Assembly (NCBI GenBank): GCA_964420285.1
Contig: CAYQTE010000004.1
Span: 62,001 to 126,000 of the forward strand
Source: CAYQTE01 sp964420285
Lineage (GTDB): Bacteria > Planctomycetota > Phycisphaerae > Tepidisphaerales > Tepidisphaeraceae
Direction: 5' to 3'
DNA: 64,000 nt
Under the pieces are notes generated by a model. That model saw only the letters and a program-made list of their open reading frames with translations. It was not told where the DNA came from and searched no databases. Shown piece after piece: positions 61,755 through 64,000 of this stretch. How positions within the stretch are numbered: position 1 is the stretch's first letter; each line of letters starts with the position of its first letter. A program made the position numbers and the translations under genes.

Positions 61755-61874
61755 GTGATTAACCGCGTCTTCCCGCCGCCGGCTTGCTGGTGCAGCGAGT
61801 CCGCGGCTTGCGACATCGAGCGGAATATCTCGACGGCCTGGCGCATCGATTCATCAAGTTACAGGAAGTCACGT

Positions 61875-62651
61875 TCACTTCGCCGGCGAAGCGACGAGCA
61901 ATTCCTGACCGCTGGCGAGGGCTTCGCTGACCGGAATGGCATCTCCGGCGTCTGCGATCATGCGGACGGCGGCGGAGCGGATGGTGGCCACGGAAAGGTT
62001 CTTGCCGGGGCAGTCGGTGGGCTTGGTGTCGCCGTGGCCGAGGATGTGGTCCGGGGCGATCTTGTAACGCTTCATCAGCCAGGCGGTCAGGGTGTTGACG
62101 GAGCGCATCTGGGCGGCCGAGGGGGTTTGTTCGTCGAAATTGCCCACCAGGCAGATGCCGATGCCGTATTCGTTGTAGCGGTTGTCGGGAGTCTTGTCGT
62201 GGGCGCCGTATTTCTGGATGGGCCAGCGCGGTCCGACTTCGATCTGGCCGTCGCCGCTGTTGGTGCCGTTGCCGATGACAAAGTGATAGCCCAATTCATC
62301 GAAACCGCGATCGCGATGCCACTGGTCAATGATGGCGGCGTTGCCGAAGGTGGTGGCGCTGTGATGGATGATGATCCATTGCCACGGCCGGGCGGCGACG
62401 GTGGGAATCCAATCGGCGGGCACTTTTTCAGTCGCGGGCTTCTGGGCCGGTGGCCGCACCGGCAGGACGGGCGCCGGCGGCTGTGTGTTCAGGGCCAGAG
62501 GCGCCGGGGTGGGCGGGGCGGGCTGATAAAGAATGGTCGGGGGGCGGAAGGACGGGGGCGGGACGGAATTGACGGCCGACTCGTCCTGGCAACCCAGCAA
62601 CAGGCCCAATGCGATTGACGCGGTGAAGAGAAAAACGAATCGAGCAGCCAT
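61875..62651 (-). CDS. N-acetylmuramoyl-L-alanine amidase, lipoprotein
   Basis: Cleaves the amide between MurNAc and L-Ala in peptidoglycan. The 258-residue protein has a signal ending in the canonical lipobox LLGC. A Pro/Ala-rich spacer of ~60 residues follows, and then an Amidase_2/PGRP domain with WIIIHHSAT and GHGDTKPTDCPGK, which supply the zinc ligands His, His and Cys. The start at 62651 follows AAGGGG; a longer upstream frame is less likely. A GCGGCC-CAA-GGCCGC hairpin (62664-62678) sits just ahead of the ribosome site. Confidence 0.92.
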   Translation of the reverse strand: MAARFVFLFTASIALGLLLGCQDESAVNSVPPPSFRPPTILYQPAPPTPAPLALNTQPPAPVLPVRPPAQKPATEKVPADWIPTVAARPWQWIIIHHSATTFGNAAIIDQWHRDRGFDELGYHFVIGNGTNSGDGQIEVGPRWPIQKYGAHDKTPDNRYNEYGIGICLVGNFDEQTPSAAQMRSVNTLTAWLMKRYKIAPDHILGHGDTKPTDCPGKNLSVATIRSAAVRMIADAGDAIPVSEALASGQELLVASPAK

Positions 62652-62871
62652 CCCTGGCCCCTTGCGGCCCAAGGCCGCGTAAAATTGCCTGAAGATCGGC
62701 CGCATCCGAGCGGCTGCCCGGATATCTATCGGAAACGAAGGCGGAATTCCAGTAGCGCCGGAGGATAAGTGAGTAAAGTTTTCGACGGGCTCTTTCAAAC
62801 GGGAGGAATCTTCGCATAATGGGGAATTCGCCGCCGCTATGGCGTGTGAGTGTTTTGCAGAGGTAAATACG

Positions 62872-64000
62872 ATGGGTCCGACCAACGTCGCTCTGGTCAA
62901 GTTACTCCAGATTGACCAGAAGCTCAGCGAGGCTCAGGCACGCCTGGATGTGGTATGCCGCAATGTCCGGGTTCAGGAACGCAAGGTGGCTGATGTGGCC
63001 GAGCGGCTGAATCTGGCCCAGTCCAAGCTGCGTGAGGCCCAGGCGGGGGCGGCGCAGTACGATCTGGAGATCAAGTCCCGCGACGCCCAGATCGAAAAGC
63101 TGCGCGCCCAGCAACAGGCGTCGAAGAACAATCGCGAGTACCAGACTTTTCTATTGGAAATCAATACGCAGAAGATCGACCGCGGCAAGGCCGAGGAGAC
63201 CGCACTGGCTCGAATGGAAGAAGTCGAGCAGGCGCAGGGGCAGGTGACAGAGCTGACGGCGGCGCTGGAAGCGGATCAGACGAAACTGGCGGCGTTGAGG
63301 GCGGAGGTGGGCGACAAGGTGACGGCATTGGAAGCCGAGATCGCCGCCATCCGCGTCCAGCGCGAGGCGGTGTCCGCGGCTGTGCCGGCTCGCGGGCATG
63401 ACGTTTATGACCGGCTGGCGGAGCGGTTTGAAGGCGAGGCGATGAGTCCGCTGATCCAGCCGGACCGGCGTCACGAGGAATACATCTGCGGCGGCTGCAA
63501 CATGGGTCTGGTGACGGACGTTTACAACAAGCTGCACACGCGGGACGACATCGTGGTGTGCCCCAGTTGCAAGCGGATTTTGTATATCGCTGACGATTTG
63601 CCGCCGGAGATGGGCGGGAAGAGCAACGAGACCGCGCCGACACACAAGACGCGAGGCGGCGGGGGGAAGAAAGCCAAGGCCAAAGCGAAACTCACGCAGG
63701 AACAGGCGCTGGCGAAGTTCGCGGCGCTGTTTCCCGGCGGGTTCGGCGATGCGGCCTATTACGAGCGCGTGCGCGGGGTGATCGAGGATGCGCATCGGCG
63801 CTGGAACAGCGAATTTGGCGGCGGCAAGGCGGCGGCGCTGCTCAGCGAAGGCGCCATCGGCGAACTGACGCGAAAATCCGATATCGTGGTCAGCCCGCTG
63901 ACGATGCTCAATCGCTTTGACAAGATGGGTTTGCGCGAGGCGCTGCGGGATTCGGCGTCGGCGCGGGCGATCTTCGCGGAATTGCTCCCGCTGGTGGACC
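62872..64000 (+). CDS. Coiled-coil zinc-ribbon protein (DUF164/CdsZ-like), partial
   Basis: The frame is open to the right edge, giving 376 visible residues. Residues ~1-170 are a long coiled coil rich in Ala/Glu/Gln. Residues ~195-250 are a zinc ribbon with CGGC and CPSC pairs, as in DUF164 (CdsZ-like) proteins. After a Gly/Lys-rich linker the protein continues with an unusual extra domain (FPGGFGDAAYYERVRGVIEDAHRRWNSEF and more). Most family members end near the zinc ribbon, so this extension is unusual. The start at 62872 has AGAGGT upstream. Confidence 0.8.
   Translation, partial: MGPTNVALVKLLQIDQKLSEAQARLDVVCRNVRVQERKVADVAERLNLAQSKLREAQAGAAQYDLEIKSRDAQIEKLRAQQQASKNNREYQTFLLEINTQKIDRGKAEETALARMEEVEQAQGQVTELTAALEADQTKLAALRAEVGDKVTALEAEIAAIRVQREAVSAAVPARGHDVYDRLAERFEGEAMSPLIQPDRRHEEYICGGCNMGLVTDVYNKLHTRDDIVVCPSCKRILYIADDLPPEMGGKSNETAPTHKTRGGGGKKAKAKAKLTQEQALAKFAALFPGGFGDAAYYERVRGVIEDAHRRWNSEFGGGKAAALLSEGAIGELTRKSDIVVSPLTMLNRFDKMGLREALRDSASARAIFAELLPLVD

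Overview
This is a GC-rich bacterial window, most likely from a planctomycete (Phycisphaerae-like). That placement is inferred. It rests on a protein ending in the H-X9-DG motif, a TMTC-like membrane/TPR protein, many dispersed intergenic repeats, and an outer-envelope gene set (HldE, RND pump, MltA, UDP-galactopyranose mutase). No rRNA, tRNA or CRISPR array was recognised.

Layout. 1-8619: the end of an unknown gene, then a leftward block running typA, a C26 amidotransferase, cmk, plsC, a membrane TPR protein and an exported H-X9-DG protein. 8774-15079: gpsA, a small lipoprotein, and a complete ferric-iron-type ABC importer with overlapping genes. 15147-16140: a candidate MqsRA-like toxin-antitoxin pair behind a palindromic operator. 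16174-20632: three overlapping glycosyltransferase genes; the first is a GT4-GT2 fusion with a repeat element lying in frame between its two domains. 20633-27600: an accessory island with dispersed repeats, an IS66 remnant, a NYN-type nuclease candidate, orphan small genes, HicB and other antitoxin-like genes, and a HEPN/MNT pair. 27660-36012: an EamA transporter, MltA, and a MarR-RND-adaptor efflux locus. 36118-45913: a glycan locus with hldE, several glycosyltransferases, an unknown protein made of two tandem copies of one domain, a GlfT2-like transferase and glf.

46081-59872 is the metabolic core. It holds a ThiF/MoeB-type E1 enzyme, a CysM-type synthase and a JAMM/Mec-type protease, which together resemble sulfur-carrier-dependent cysteine synthesis. 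Next to them are cysK, cysC, a PHP phosphoesterase and cysH (sulfate assimilation), then ndk, a lipoprotein hydrolase, ligA, a methyltransferase, glmM and cysE. Cysteine could therefore be made from O-acetylserine plus sulfide (CysE/CysK) and perhaps from a protein thiocarboxylate. No sulfur-carrier gene and no ATP sulfurylase is visible here. 59937-64000: a GH35-like lipoprotein, a lipoprotein amidase and the start of a coiled-coil zinc-ribbon protein.

glmM contains a run of 100 N flanked by two identical 55-bp sequences. Collapsing the duplicate restores one intact frame, so this is an assembly artefact and not a broken gene.
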